Source: Mycogone perniciosa
Taxonomy: Eukaryota > Ascomycota > Sordariomycetes > Hypocreales > Hypocreaceae
Reading direction: 5' to 3'
DNA: 18,378 nt
Assembly (NCBI GenBank): GCA_025331125.1
Contig: JAOALB010000294.1
Location: forward strand, 1 to 18,378
The notes beneath the pieces are model-generated. The model did no database searches and was not told where the DNA came from. It worked only from the letters and a program-made list of their open reading frames with translations. This document shows, piece by piece, positions 1 through 9,936 of this stretch. Both the position numbers and the translations under genes were made by a program. Position 1 is the stretch's first letter; the number at the start of each line of letters is the position of its first letter.

Positions 1-128
1 AGTGATCATGTTCTTATTGGCCCGTCGTTCCGATATTCTTCCGGACCCGGGCCTTGGCCTGGTCGGGTCGTGACAGCTAGTAAGAAGGACTGTGAATGCA
101 TTGGGTATGTCAGTTACCCCCGACAAAC

Positions 129-329
129 TATCCAGTCATGAGCATGTCTCTCGTCAAGGCCGAGCTCTGGCGAATGGTAAATGTCAACAGCAATCTGCTT
201 TAATGCCGGGAAAGAGGCAGCAGAAGCACTCTTCAAGAAGGTCTCAAGATCAGATAGGTCTCGGGGAGTCTTGGTGGCCTTAACGACTCCAAGACCCGCC
301 AGCAAAAGTGTTGTCGAAGACAGAAGCAT
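129..329 (-). CDS. First exon of a secreted M20-type peptidase/amidohydrolase, partial
   Basis: The exon starts at the ATG at 329-327 and encodes 67 residues up to a possible splice donor GTTTGT at 128-123. The first 18 or so residues (MLLSSTTLLLAGLGVVKA) look like a signal peptide with a hydrophobic core and a small-residue cleavage site, so the product is probably secreted. Residues near 54-64 (IYHSPELGLDE) resemble the conserved N-terminal 'H.HPEL..E' segment of M20 peptidases and amidohydrolases. A TATA-like box lies 82 bases upstream. The best intron is 77-128 (branch-like CTGAC, acceptor CTAG), but the following frame meets a TAA at 16-14 after 20 codons. The alternative acceptor at 90 also runs into a stop. 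Family members are about 400 residues or more, so this is either an intron-rich gene cut by the window edge or a broken copy. The family call rests on one short motif. Confidence 0.4.
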
Positions 330-410
330 CTTGAGCAATGTGAAATATAAGAGATTGCTTGACTGTTGATGATAGATATCCTGACCGTACTGGTGCAGAT
401 GTCCCGTTCC

Positions 411-417
411 CTTTATA
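411..417 (-). promoter_or_regulatory. TATA-like box of the M20-type gene
   Basis: TATAAAG is read on the minus strand, 82 bases upstream of the ATG at 329. This position suits a fungal core promoter and supports that start over the upstream in-frame ATG at 431, which would put the signal peptide internally. Confidence 0.4.
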
Positions 418-1902
418 GTACATTCAGACAAGTTGTCTGCTGGAACTAGTATGCCCCTGGCCGGCTTACGAGAAGAAAAACCGCGATTCTAGCCTTGCCT
501 CTACGGCGATTACTATATGGGCACTAGTAATCCTGTCTGATCTAGCTGCTGAGCGTAACAGCAATACGCGAGGAATCCTCTTAAAGCTAGCTAGAAACTA
601 GGAAAAATAAAAGGCCCCCCAAGGCGACCGATATTATAACATACCTATGAAATTGTATTGTGGATACAGGTTGTGGTTGGTTCACGTGACAAAAGAGATC
701 ATAGCCGAATACGAGTAATGCGATAAATCCTTTTCTTTAGGTTAATATTAGCCCTGCGGAGTACGGAGTACTACTACTATATACACTCTTACCATCTAGC
801 CTTTTAGACTATGAAGCTTAAAGACTGCGGCCCGCTTGTATCTTGGCAACTCTTGGCTTTATTTTTATATAATAATAGTGCCTGTTAAAAACTGCAATCC
901 ATAAAGCTGCTGTAACGTCGTAATTCCATAATGCCTTGGTGTTCTTAGCGATCTCTCCCTCAGCTGGCTCAACAGTTCCGACTACGGGTTCTTCGGATAC
1001 AATAATACCACCCCGCCCACTATGGAGGATCCCGAAGTCGAACTTCCAGTCCTTATTAACAGAGACGCTTGCTCCGTAATTCTATGGAGAAACAGTCCTG
1101 CATAAGTACGAGGTCGTCAGAGCAAGGCTCGGGTGGGTCTATATCTACCAGTATTCCTTCCCAAGCTTCAGATTTATTAAAACAGGTGGCGTGACAGAAG
1201 GTGGCTTCATATCTCTCCAGTTCAGGTAAGGCTTACTGCAATTCTCGTGACTTCAATTAACTCGGCAGGTTCTTTTGATATTGGCGCAGACATTTAGACG
1301 ATAACATTTGCCGAAAATTGTTTCCGTTAGCCGGCGTCAGGTTCTCCCCCCTTTTGCTTGACATTAAAGAGAGACCCTCGGCTAAAGAATCATCCACATA
1401 TTATAATTCCCAAATACGCATCCTCCGTATATAACACCGAGCAAGCCCGATTGACTATACCTAATTAGAAAGGAAGGAATAGGATTCGTGATATATAGCT
1501 TAGGGTGACTTGGATACTGCATTATAAAAGTAGTGTTAGGAAATCTACTTTTTTGGGTTTCCTTCCCAGTAGTAATAGCTACAGAGCGCAGAGTTGCTGG
1601 GACTTTATGTTACTAAAGGTTTATTCGGTTACTTAGATAAAAGCTAAAGAGACCGAAATTTTTCAAATATTACTACGGGCTAGTCAACCATGCTATTACC
1701 CGCAGGTCTGGAAGGATAAAATAATACTACTAGTACTATTAAGTAGTACGACTACTAAGACTACTCTGTACGCACTTGCATTTCTTTTCCCCTGCTTACC
1801 CGAGTGAAGAACTCACTGCCTAACTTGGTAGCTACTATATTAGGGAAAGCTACTCCGTACTCCGTACTCCTATGGTGTGACGATCCGGGATAAACCTTTT
1901 TG
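418..1902. other. AT-rich spacer without a convincing gene
   Basis: No ORF with recognisable protein features is seen. The stretch contains a palindromic E-box-like TCACGTGA (682-689), copies of TACTCCGTA/TACGGAGTA at 762-770 and 1851-1866, CTA/TAC-rich simple sequence around 768-780, and an imperfect palindrome rich in AGTACTA near 1730-1760. Two overlapping minus-strand frames stay open for 58 codons (1056-1232) and 44 codons (945-1081). Their composition looks protein-like, but they cannot be joined or identified, so they may be a decayed coding relic. Confidence 0.5.
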
Positions 1903-2721
1903 GCTCTGATCCCTAACGCCTGAATTTTTCATAAAGGAAAGGCTATACTCAAATTAGTAGGGATCTGCAGCATAAAATAAGAAGTAACTATCCCCCTGTA
2001 AACAATGTATTGAGCTAGCAGGGACTGACAGTATCGCCAAAATACCTGTAAGAGGAATAGTTGCCAAGGAATTTGTCAAAAAACCAAGAACTCGACTGTT
2101 TTTCGTCCGAATTCACTTAAACCAAGATATTTCATTTAATTTCTATTTATCTAGTAATCCTGCTATAACACTTATTAGCTGGCTATTAATATATTCATTT
2201 ATTAAAAAACAAAACAAAAAATATATTTCGTCGGGGGTAACTGACATGCCTGCTTATTTAAGCAGCTACTAGACTGGGAAAGCACAAGAGTACTCCGTAG
2301 ACCTAGTTTAATACAACACAACCTTCTTCCCCCTTGAATACACAACCCCACCTTTGACTTCACAGCTGCTGAGGCGTATGAAGGTAACCGTCGGTTGCTT
2401 TTGGCTGCTGGTGTCATGATCAAATGATCCGCAGTATCTCTTAGCCTTTATGTTACTCGATTGCCGCTTCGTGGTTCTGTCATGAGCGCGATTCCCGCGC
2501 TCGATACCAGTCGTTGTGAGTGTGTGTGTTGCCATTTTGTTGATGCTGAAAGATAGCAGTGTTTTTTTAGAATACCTAGATACTTGTAAGTTGTTGTAGG
2601 TAGGCTGTTTCAGTGGCTTCCAAGTGGAGACAGTACATTGTAATTGTACCCGCTAGTTTTAGGAGCAGATGTAAGTTTTTTCAGTCTACCTGAAAAAAAA
2701 TCAGGCGTTAGGGATCAGAGC
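1903..2721. mobile_element. Non-autonomous DNA transposon (MITE-like) with 21-bp TIRs and an 8-bp target duplication
   Basis: Positions 1903-1923 and 2701-2721 are perfect inverted repeats of 21 bp beginning GCTCTGATCC. Both continue inward into T-rich sequence. The 8-mer CCTTTTTG occurs directly outside both ends (1895-1902 and 2721-2728, sharing one base with the right TIR), which looks like a target-site duplication. Eight bases is the duplication length of hAT elements, but these termini do not have the usual hAT CAG/TAG start, so the superfamily is open. No transposase is encoded. The interior carries an open minus-strand frame of 75 codons (2308-2535) that shows no known domain. Part of the interior (about 2291-2645) recurs in diverged form at 3099-3468. 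Confidence 0.6.
2291..2645. repeat. Dispersed repeat, copy 1 (inside the MITE-like element)
   Basis: This segment aligns in the same orientation with 3099-3468. Shared blocks are the AGTTTAATACA stretch, the CAACCTTCT block, the C/G-rich TCCCGCGCTC block and, further right, a GTAGG...CAGTACA block. Identity is roughly 70 per cent by eye, and many differences are C/T or G/A transitions. On the minus strand, copy 1 keeps an open frame containing GSFDHDTSSQKQP. Confidence 0.6.
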
Positions 2722-2728
2722 CTTTTTG

Positions 2729-3860
2729 AAACCGATGTTCGTGGGTTTATGTTGACAGAGAGGTCAGGGATGAATACTGAGCAGGGTAACGTAGTCACGA
2801 TTCTGTAGAACAGGCGGTTCTGTTGAATGCAATTTATTAACGACTGTCTAAGTAACTATACTAAATGGGTGACAACCCAGTCGTATATATACAAAGGAAA
2901 TCTACATGTGATCACTGATGTTCCAGTGAGCGTTGCCGCGATCACACCTCTTAGTGTAGTGAGCGTTTGAGTGATCACTCTTAGCGTGGTGATCACTCCC
3001 TGATGATTGGTCAGTACAACCGATGTTCTCCCGTGTCCCCGTGACCTGGTCTTCGACATGGTAGGGTCCTGATATATGGGTATAAAAGATAAACAGGCAC
3101 TCTGTAGACTTAGTTTAATACACATCAACCTTCTCCCCCCTTCAATATATGACCCCAGCTGTGGCTGTTGCTGCCGCCGAGGCATAGAAAGGGGCGACCG
3201 TTGGTTGTTTCTGGCTGCCGGCATCATGGTCAAATGAACCGCCGTGTCTTTTGAGTATCAAATTATACGATTACGGTTTCGTGGTCCTATCAGCAGTGTG
3301 GTTCCCGCGCTCTATACTAGTCTTCGTGTATGTATAAGTATGTTTCGGTATGCCATTTCCCCCTCGACAAAACAGGTCTTAAAAATACACTATCTATCTA
3401 TAAACATTTCCTTTACTCCGTAGGCCGACTATTTTTCTGGCTATATACGAGGTAGCCAGTACAATCTCTTCAACCTCCTTAATTTAGGACAATGCCGCCG
3501 CCGCTGCTGCTGTGGCAGAGACGCGGCTCTGTCGGCCAGAAGGTTCCAGTAGTGTAAAGGCGACTGCGGCTGGTCTTCAATTTCGTTATCAAAATCGAAA
3601 GAACCTAGCAGCTTGGAGTTATCGGCAGCATCGCTATCTTAGGCCAATGACAACTTTAAAGAGAAATCCATTACGATATATAGAATTGGTGTTGTTGTGA
3701 TTGAAGGTATGGTGAATGATCAAGAAATTGAAAGCTATGAAGATTTCGGTGTATGCGCGCGGACCGTCTGTTCTAGTAGTAATTTTTATCTCTTCCGATA
3801 GCATTACTCCATAATAATCACATAATATGCTCTATCTAAATATATAAACTTATATTTCAG
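2729..3860. other. Spacer with repeat copy 2; otherwise no gene recognised
   Basis: Apart from repeat copy 2, the stretch has four GTGATCAC-type sites (exact at 2908-2915, 2971-2978 and 2989-2996; GCGATCAC at 2938-2945), a TACTCCGTA at 3414-3422, and a GCC/GCT-rich run near 3490-3515. The open frames at 2856-3233 (-) and 3512-3700 (+) are low-complexity or repeat-derived and show no domain. From 3700 to 3860 the sequence is AT-rich 3' flank of the NRPS-like gene. Confidence 0.5.
3099..3468. repeat. Dispersed repeat, copy 2 (diverged)
   Basis: This is the second copy of the segment at 2291-2645, in the same orientation about 810 bases downstream. The minus-strand frame that is open in copy 1 is interrupted by stops here, although FDHDAGSQKQP is still readable. 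No 21-bp TIR is found at its ends, so it is either a much decayed element or only an internal fragment. Confidence 0.55.
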
Positions 3861-6800
3861 TTAATTGTCAGCATTTATATCATTTAAAACTAAATCAATC
3901 TCCTTGCAAAACTCCTCCACCTCTGCGACAGTATTATAGTGCACGAAACTGACCCGGATCAGGCCATCCTCATCCAACTTCAATACTTCGTGTGTCGGTC
4001 TCGGAGCCCAACAATTTCCTGACACTAACCTGAACCGTCCCCTCTGACGGATCCTGCGGGTCACCTCTGTGGAGGATTTCCCGACAACTTGAAACGTGAT
4101 CAACGACACACGTTTATTGGGATCGGATGATTTCTCACCGAAGATACGGAATATTTGAGGCTGGCGTCTAAGATAGGCCAGAAATACTTCTTGAAGGACT
4201 GTTTCTTGGGCTATGATCTTATCCCAACCTACTTGGTTCAGGTAGCGGACAATGGGGACCAAAGCATCTTCGAGTTCGAAGGAATTGGACCCAAGACGCA
4301 AACGCCAGTCAAGACCCGGCATCTCGTTGAGGAAGTAATGGCTTATACTTGACATCATGCGTTTTTGAATGCTGCGTCGACCGTATAACTGTGCGATGTG
4401 TGGGCCAAAGACCTTGTACCAGCTAAAGCAGTAAAAGTCGACGTCTAGAGCCTCGACATCAATGGGTCGGTGTGGTGCCCATGCAACACCGTCAACGATC
4501 AAGATGGCACCGGGAATTCTATGGACCATGTCTGCGACTTGACGGATAGGATGGATCGTGCCGACAACGTTCGAGACGTGGTTGCATGTAACAATCCGCG
4601 TCTTGGGGGCCAGGAGTGGTTTCAGTGTTTCTAGAGATAAACATGGGTCGTCGCCTGGTGGTGGTGCCCACCATTTGATGGCGATGTTCAAGTCCTTGGC
4701 CAGCGAAATCCATGCCGCAGCACTGGCTTCGTGACACAAATTGGATACAACAATCTCGCAATCAGAGTTGAGTAGCGGTCGTAGTGCTTGGCCAAGAGAT
4801 CGGAGAAGCAAGGTAGTAGTTTGTCCAAAAGCTGTCTGTGAATCAGCCCTATGCAATTGAAACAATCGGAAATATCAGCAGAATCGTCTGGATTGTCCTA
4901 GGAGCGAGATGCACCAGAACATGGAGGTAGACTACAGCAAAACGTTGAGCAACTTACCAATCTCATCAGGGGAGGCATTCATAAACGCCGAAAGCTCTTT
5001 ATACCTGTTTTCCAGTCGCTGTGTTTTCGCTTGGCTCAGTGGGTCACCAGCCCATAGCTCGATAGGAACCGGGGACATGAACTTATGTGTACCCTCGATA
5101 GCATCTTGAAGCAAGACAGTTCCAGCGGCATTGTTGAAGGGCACTATTCCGTGATGCAAAGCTGGAAAATGTTCACGCACACTTTGCACATCAATAGCAT
5201 CTGATCCTGATGCCACACTGTCATCCGAGGACGTGGGAGTCGTCACTAAGGCTGGGCGAAGTAGGAAACCGACTCTGATGAGGTGTATGATGTTCGCTTC
5301 GACTGCAGCTTGAACTCCGGCAGTTGCATGAGAGGGTCCGTTTTGGAAGCCGATCGATTCGTCATTTGTCTCAAGCATGTACATTAGTGGGAACATAACA
5401 TGCTTCTCTTGTTTAGCCTCAACAGCTTGTCGAAGCCGTGATAGCCATTGTTGTCGACTCAGAGGTTGCAGATCGTAGCCAAATTTATTCTCGAGAAGCG
5501 CCCATAAATGCTTAAACCTCATCCCATCCAGTATCTTCGTGATCAGCTTGCTGTCTTCCTCGAACATGCATTTCAAGACAATCTCTGACACCCGGGTTAC
5601 GTCAGTGACGAATACCCAACTATCTGCATCATCGTCATTGTAGCATCCAAGCTCAATCGAAGTAGCAATAAACCTCCAGATGAAATCGGTCTGGTTTGCG
5701 ATACCACGCTCCGAGTCACCAATGATAAATCCCGGTCTGATCACACGGACGTGCCGTGCTTTGGATTCTTGCTGCTCAGCAAATCTCTTGATAATGAGTT
5801 CAGACACCTGCTTTGAATGCGCATAACCGGATCCATTGGCTGGCCAGGTAGCATATTTTGCATCATCTCTGTCATCAAAGCTGAGTTGTTGCCCACCAGA
5901 TACAAAGACGAAACTGTGCAGCGGCACTTCTCGGCTGTTGATTGCTTTCAGTAATTCAACCGTTGGTGACACGTTTGTTGTCTTGATACTCTTATAGTCC
6001 AGATGGTAATGAACTTTAGCGCCATTATGAATAATTGCGTCAATGCTCGGAGACACTTGTGCCTGAAGCATTTGCCATTGAACCTCACTCAACCCAAGTT
6101 GTGATTTCGTTAGATCGCCAAGCCAGACGTGGAGTCTAGTCAGATATGTGTCTTGCCACCATCCAGCTGCGGTAGCTCTTTGGATTAAGCGAGCTTGAGC
6201 ATCTCCTTCCGATGGTCCTCTGACTAACGCGTAGATATGGCAATTCGATTGGGTGAGAAGCTGTCGTAGTATCTCGATGCCGAGGAAGCCGGAAGATCCT
6301 GTGAGGAAGACTCTGCTAATGGCATCAGATCCGAGACAGTCCAGTCCTGAGGTCGAGGCAATGGATCTAAGTTGGAGATTGACCTCGTCTTGGACAGTGA
6401 GGGATTGATCTTGTCCCAGCCCAGGGCGGTAACTCTTGTCAGTATCAACGACCAACGCGATTGTACGCACTGTTGATCTCGAGCTGAGCATCTCAGCCAT
6501 TGGGACTTGAATCCCATAACGTCTTGTCAAAAACATAGAGAGGGACATGATCTGGATGGAATCGATGCCACCTGATTGCAGGTTGAAATCTAGGTCCTCG
6601 AATGCTTTACGGCGCGATTCGTCATCTCCAGCTACAATGCGGGCATACTCTCTTGATATCTCTCTTGCAGTCGACTCATGAGCAAGCAATCTGTCATTTT
6701 GTGGGTGCTGTTTGGTAACTGATTCCCAAGTTCCAGTCTGCATATCAGAGATCCACTTATTGACAAGGGCTCTATCAAGCTTCAATGAATTGCTATAGGG

Positions 6801-9038
6801 CATCTCGTTAACCACGAGTAGTTCATTAGGAATCATATACTCGGGTAAGTGCGAAGATAGAAAGCTTTTGATACTAGAGACCGTCATATTGGAATCATAT
6901 CGTATTGAGAGCTTTTCGTGGGAGCTGTGGGGTCTGCTGCTTGTAGTGCATTGGACGACAGCTATGAGCTTTCCTTCAAAATAGCCCTTCTTGACCAGGG
7001 TCACCATACATGAGACGATCCCAGGTAGGTTGCTCAGGTGATGTTCAATCTCTGCAAGCTCGATACGTTGACCGTGATACTTGACTTGGTCGTCTGTGCG
7101 ACCGACGAACTCCAATCGTCCATCCAGGGTGTCGATGCTGTAGCGAAGCAGATCGCCAGTCTTGTAAAACTTTCTCACAGGGGTGTCCAGGTCAAAGGAC
7201 CAAGATGGATTTTCAATCATGCTAGCATCAGTGCTATCGGGGTTATTGATATATTCTCGAAGCAAGCTTGATCCGCCAACAAGCAGCTCTCCGACTGCTC
7301 CAAGTGGGACCAGTCGATCATGGTCATTGGGGTCAACAAGCATACAAATCGAGTGGTCCATTGCGTAACCGAGAACCTCTGGCCGGTCAGCCACATCTCC
7401 GTAGACACAACCACCCGTCTCTGCTGGCCCGTAACCCTGATGGAGTGAGAATCCCTCAACCGCTGACCATTTCTGAAGTACATCTTCCCTTAGGGCCTCT
7501 CCACCTAAGATAAGAGTCTTGAGGGTCGGAAATGCGGCAGGTTCCAGTAGGTTGGCAAGCGGTGGAGTAAGGATTGCCAAGGAGACATTGTATTCTGTGC
7601 AAAATTTCGGAAGATTGAACTTTCGATCTTCTTCATTTGGGATGCAGATACAGCCATTAAATGTCAAAGTCGTGAAGATATCTGTCACGAAGACATCCCA
7701 TGTGGATGCAGAGAATTGTAACGTTCTTGCACCGTGAAACTGCACGATTCTGCCCTCTGCCACCACGCGAGACGAGACTGCGCTGTGTTGAATGACTATT
7801 CCTTTTGGCTTTCCCGTTGAGCCTGACGTGAAGAGGATCATTGCAGGGTCTTTGGGCTGCACTTGAGGCAATGTTACACTAACTCCGATGTCACCATCTA
7901 AACTCTGCACAGCATCCGACGAGACCGGCAAGACTGTATCAACAAATTTTGCGAAGCTCAATGCCTGAGAAGCAGAGACCACAGCTACTTTTGAATGAGT
8001 CTCTCTGACTATCTCCTGAGCTCGAGCCTGTGGCTGAGAGGGGTCAATTGGGACAAATGCTCCACCAGCTTTGAGAATACCAAGCATAGCAACGACCATC
8101 CACATACTTTTCTCAAAAGAGAAAGGGACATACTGGCCGTTCCGCACACCTGCACGCATCAGTTGACTTGCCACAGTGTTTGAAAGCATGTCCAATTCTG
8201 CGTAAGTGATAGATCCATCCCATGCTTGCACAGCAGTAGTTTGAGGGACGGCACGAACGGATTCCCTGAAAAGTTGATGCACGCATAGTCGCGCCTCAAG
8301 AAGGGGAGCAGGCATAAAAGAACATATAGCCCTCTGATCTGCTCTGCTAATGGAGCTTTTGCGAAGCTCACGAGGATCTGCGCTCCTGATTTTTGTATTG
8401 ACCTCTAGGAGGGTATTCCACAGAGCGGATACGAATTTGTGAGGCACAAATGACAGTTTGGTGTAAAGACGAAGTTCCATAGCGCCCTCCTCAGACCAGT
8501 GAAAGATGTAGCTGAAATCATTGTTGTGGTGATGAATGTCAACGAAGTTGACAGCAGTATTGACCTTGCTGCCGTGCTCCGAGGGAATGAATGAACCGAA
8601 TTGTAGTTTAGGATCATTGCTCTGCGTTGATGATGCCGAGTCAGGGGACCAGCGCGAAACCACCAGTTGCATAGATATTCTTGTGTTTGAACGTTCTGAA
8701 TTAGGCCATTTGCCAATGACCACAAAGGCGACCGCGTCGGACACTGTATATAAATGTAGCAGTATGGCCCAAGCTTTGACTAAGGCATTTTGTTGTTCTG
8801 TAATCGATTTCGACGTATCGACTGATGCGTAAGGCAGAGATTTTGCTAATCCAGTCCGGGATTCCTCCAGATGGGATTTTGTGACCAGCGTAGGCAAATG
8901 TGTTAATGGGACGTCATTGCCAAAGATGTCTCCGGATTGTGAAAGCTGCCGTGTATGTTCATGTTTGTTGATGTCTGAGAGAGCATTTTTGACTTCATTA
9001 TCAAGTTGCTCGTGATCGTAAGAGTCTTGCAACAACAT
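3861..9038 (-). CDS. NRPS-like enzyme: C-remnant / adenylation / carrier / thioester reductase / class V aminotransferase
   Basis: Two exons, 9038-4958 and 4831-3861, encode 1683 residues. The 126-nt intron has a GTAAGT donor (4957-4952) and an ACAG acceptor; splicing restores the aminotransferase motif DEIAFGQTTT across the junction. I chose the ATG at 9038 because the open frame upstream begins only with GTG and a TATA box lies 66 bases upstream. Residues 1-235 resemble the C-terminal part of a condensation domain without an HHxxxDG site. Adenylation domain (about 255-760): FTSGSTGKPKG 403-413, GYGPAET 535-541, YKTGDL 625-630, A10 Lys753. Carrier: GGIDSI with Ser827. Reductase (about 905-1255): TGSSGFLG 913-920 for NADPH, and YAHSK 1072-1076. 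Aminotransferase (about 1285-1683): FNNAAGT 1301-1307, Asp1474 in VDG, PLP lysine Lys1500 in FSWYKVFGPH, and a C-terminal HYNT, closest to the VC1184-like 'cysteine desulfurase-like' subfamily. All core motifs are intact. Inferred role: activates an acid, releases it as an aldehyde, and performs PLP chemistry. The product is unknown. Confidence 0.9.
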
Positions 9039-9103
9039 CTTGTTCGCTTTGGGGTTCCAATCAGGTATGTCCTTACACAGGAAATACAGCACATTCGTCG
9101 CCC

Positions 9104-9111
9104 AATTTATA
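9104..9111 (-). promoter_or_regulatory. TATA box of the NRPS-like gene
   Basis: TATAAATT is read on the minus strand 66 bases upstream of the ATG at 9038. It decides the start: the only longer reading opens with GTG at 9092, just 12 bases from this box. Confidence 0.5.
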
Positions 9112-9535
9112 ATTCGCTAAGGTCTGCTTAAGTAGCTTGCTTCTTGGTAACCCTGAGTCCTTTTGTTACATCAAAGAAGATATCTCAGGGTCCCTCTTTC
9201 AATAGCCTTATAAAACCGAGCGTATCCTGTATGTCCGCTTTTGCCTCTGAGGGCGCATCGCGTATACATTCTATTACCTCCTGAGTACTATGGAGCAGTA
9301 TTATGAAAATCTGTTTCATCGATCCGTTTAATGTTCTAGGGCTTACACACTTGCCAATGGCGCAATTATCCAGCGCCGACAAGTTTGTGCATTCGGTCTT
9401 CCTTAACCCGATGTATCCTCTTGACGGCGATGCCTTCAAATTTTAACTGTACTGCTTCGCCCAGCTAAGGAGATGGTGGGGCTAAGTGGAGCCGTTAAGG
9501 TCATTGTAACCTGAATAATTGGCGTTTTCGGTACT

Positions 9536-9543
9536 CCGTACGG
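9536..9543. promoter_or_regulatory. Candidate Zn2Cys6 site, everted CCG-N2-CGG
   Basis: CCGTACGG sits at the centre of a near-palindrome at 9531-9548 (GTACTCCGTACGGTGTAC), about 500 bases upstream of the NRPS-like start. Everted CCG/CGG pairs are typical targets of fungal binuclear zinc-cluster factors. The same core is also part of the window-wide TACTCCGTA repeat, so it may not be regulatory. Confidence 0.25.
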
Positions 9544-9671
9544 TGTACAGGGTACAAAGAATATACTCGTAGCTAAATAATACGTAACCTTAAAGGATTG
9601 TAAACATTTGGTTTCTGTTGGGTTGAGTAGATCAGCGCTACGCCGCCAGGACGCCCGTTCGAGAGCTCTTA

Positions 9672-9723
9672 TCTGCTTATATAGCAGACACAAGCTGATA
9701 TACACATCGCGTAAGCGATGTGT
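9672..9723. repeat. Two consecutive perfect hairpins
   Basis: TCTGCT/AGCAGA (stems 9672-9677 and 9683-9688, loop TATAT) is followed 13 bases later by ACACATCGC/GCGATGTGT (stems 9702-9710 and 9715-9723, loop GTAA). Both stems are perfect. They may be protein-binding palindromes or mobile-element debris; nothing further can be read from them. Confidence 0.5.
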
Positions 9724-9786
9724 CAGACTGTATAGGCGCTTACAACGCATATATTCTGCTTTTCCTTTGCGTTAGCCATGTGTATT

Positions 9787-9798
9787 CCGTATATACGG
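9787..9798. promoter_or_regulatory. Candidate Zn2Cys6 site, everted CCG-N6-CGG
   Basis: CCGTATATACGG is the centre of a near-perfect palindrome at 9783-9802, 690 bases upstream of the MFS start and 750 bases upstream of the NRPS-like start. The everted CCG/CGG arrangement suits a dimeric zinc-cluster regulator acting on both genes. No such regulator gene is in the window. Confidence 0.3.
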
Positions 9799-9936
9799 AG
9801 TATAGCGCGGCCATTACGGCACATTCTCTTATAGAATCAAGCTTCATTTCCCATCTCTCTATACTCCACATAGCTGTGCCGCGCTCCGCCACAGTTTCTT
9901 ATAGTTAATGGTTAGTCTATTTATACTCCGTACAGT

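Noticed and set aside
2729..2900. Solo LTR on the minus strand (TGTCACCC...ATTCAACA)
   Set aside because: The ends look LTR-like, but no matching 5-bp target duplication or second LTR could be found.
3512..3700. 62-codon ORF with an alanine/arginine-rich product
   Set aside because: It starts in a GCC/GCT-rich simple run and shows no homology features.
9039..9092. Upstream extension of the NRPS-like frame by 18 residues
   Set aside because: It opens with GTG rather than ATG, and the TATA box at 9104-9111 would be only 12 bases away. The ATG at 9038 is preferred.
9185..9439. 84-codon minus-strand ORF in the divergent promoter
   Set aside because: No domain, no clear promoter and no splice partner. 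Its length is within chance expectation for this sequence.
9640..9680. tRNA-like CGTTCGAGAGC box
   Set aside because: It resembles a B box, but no matching A box or cloverleaf could be drawn around it.
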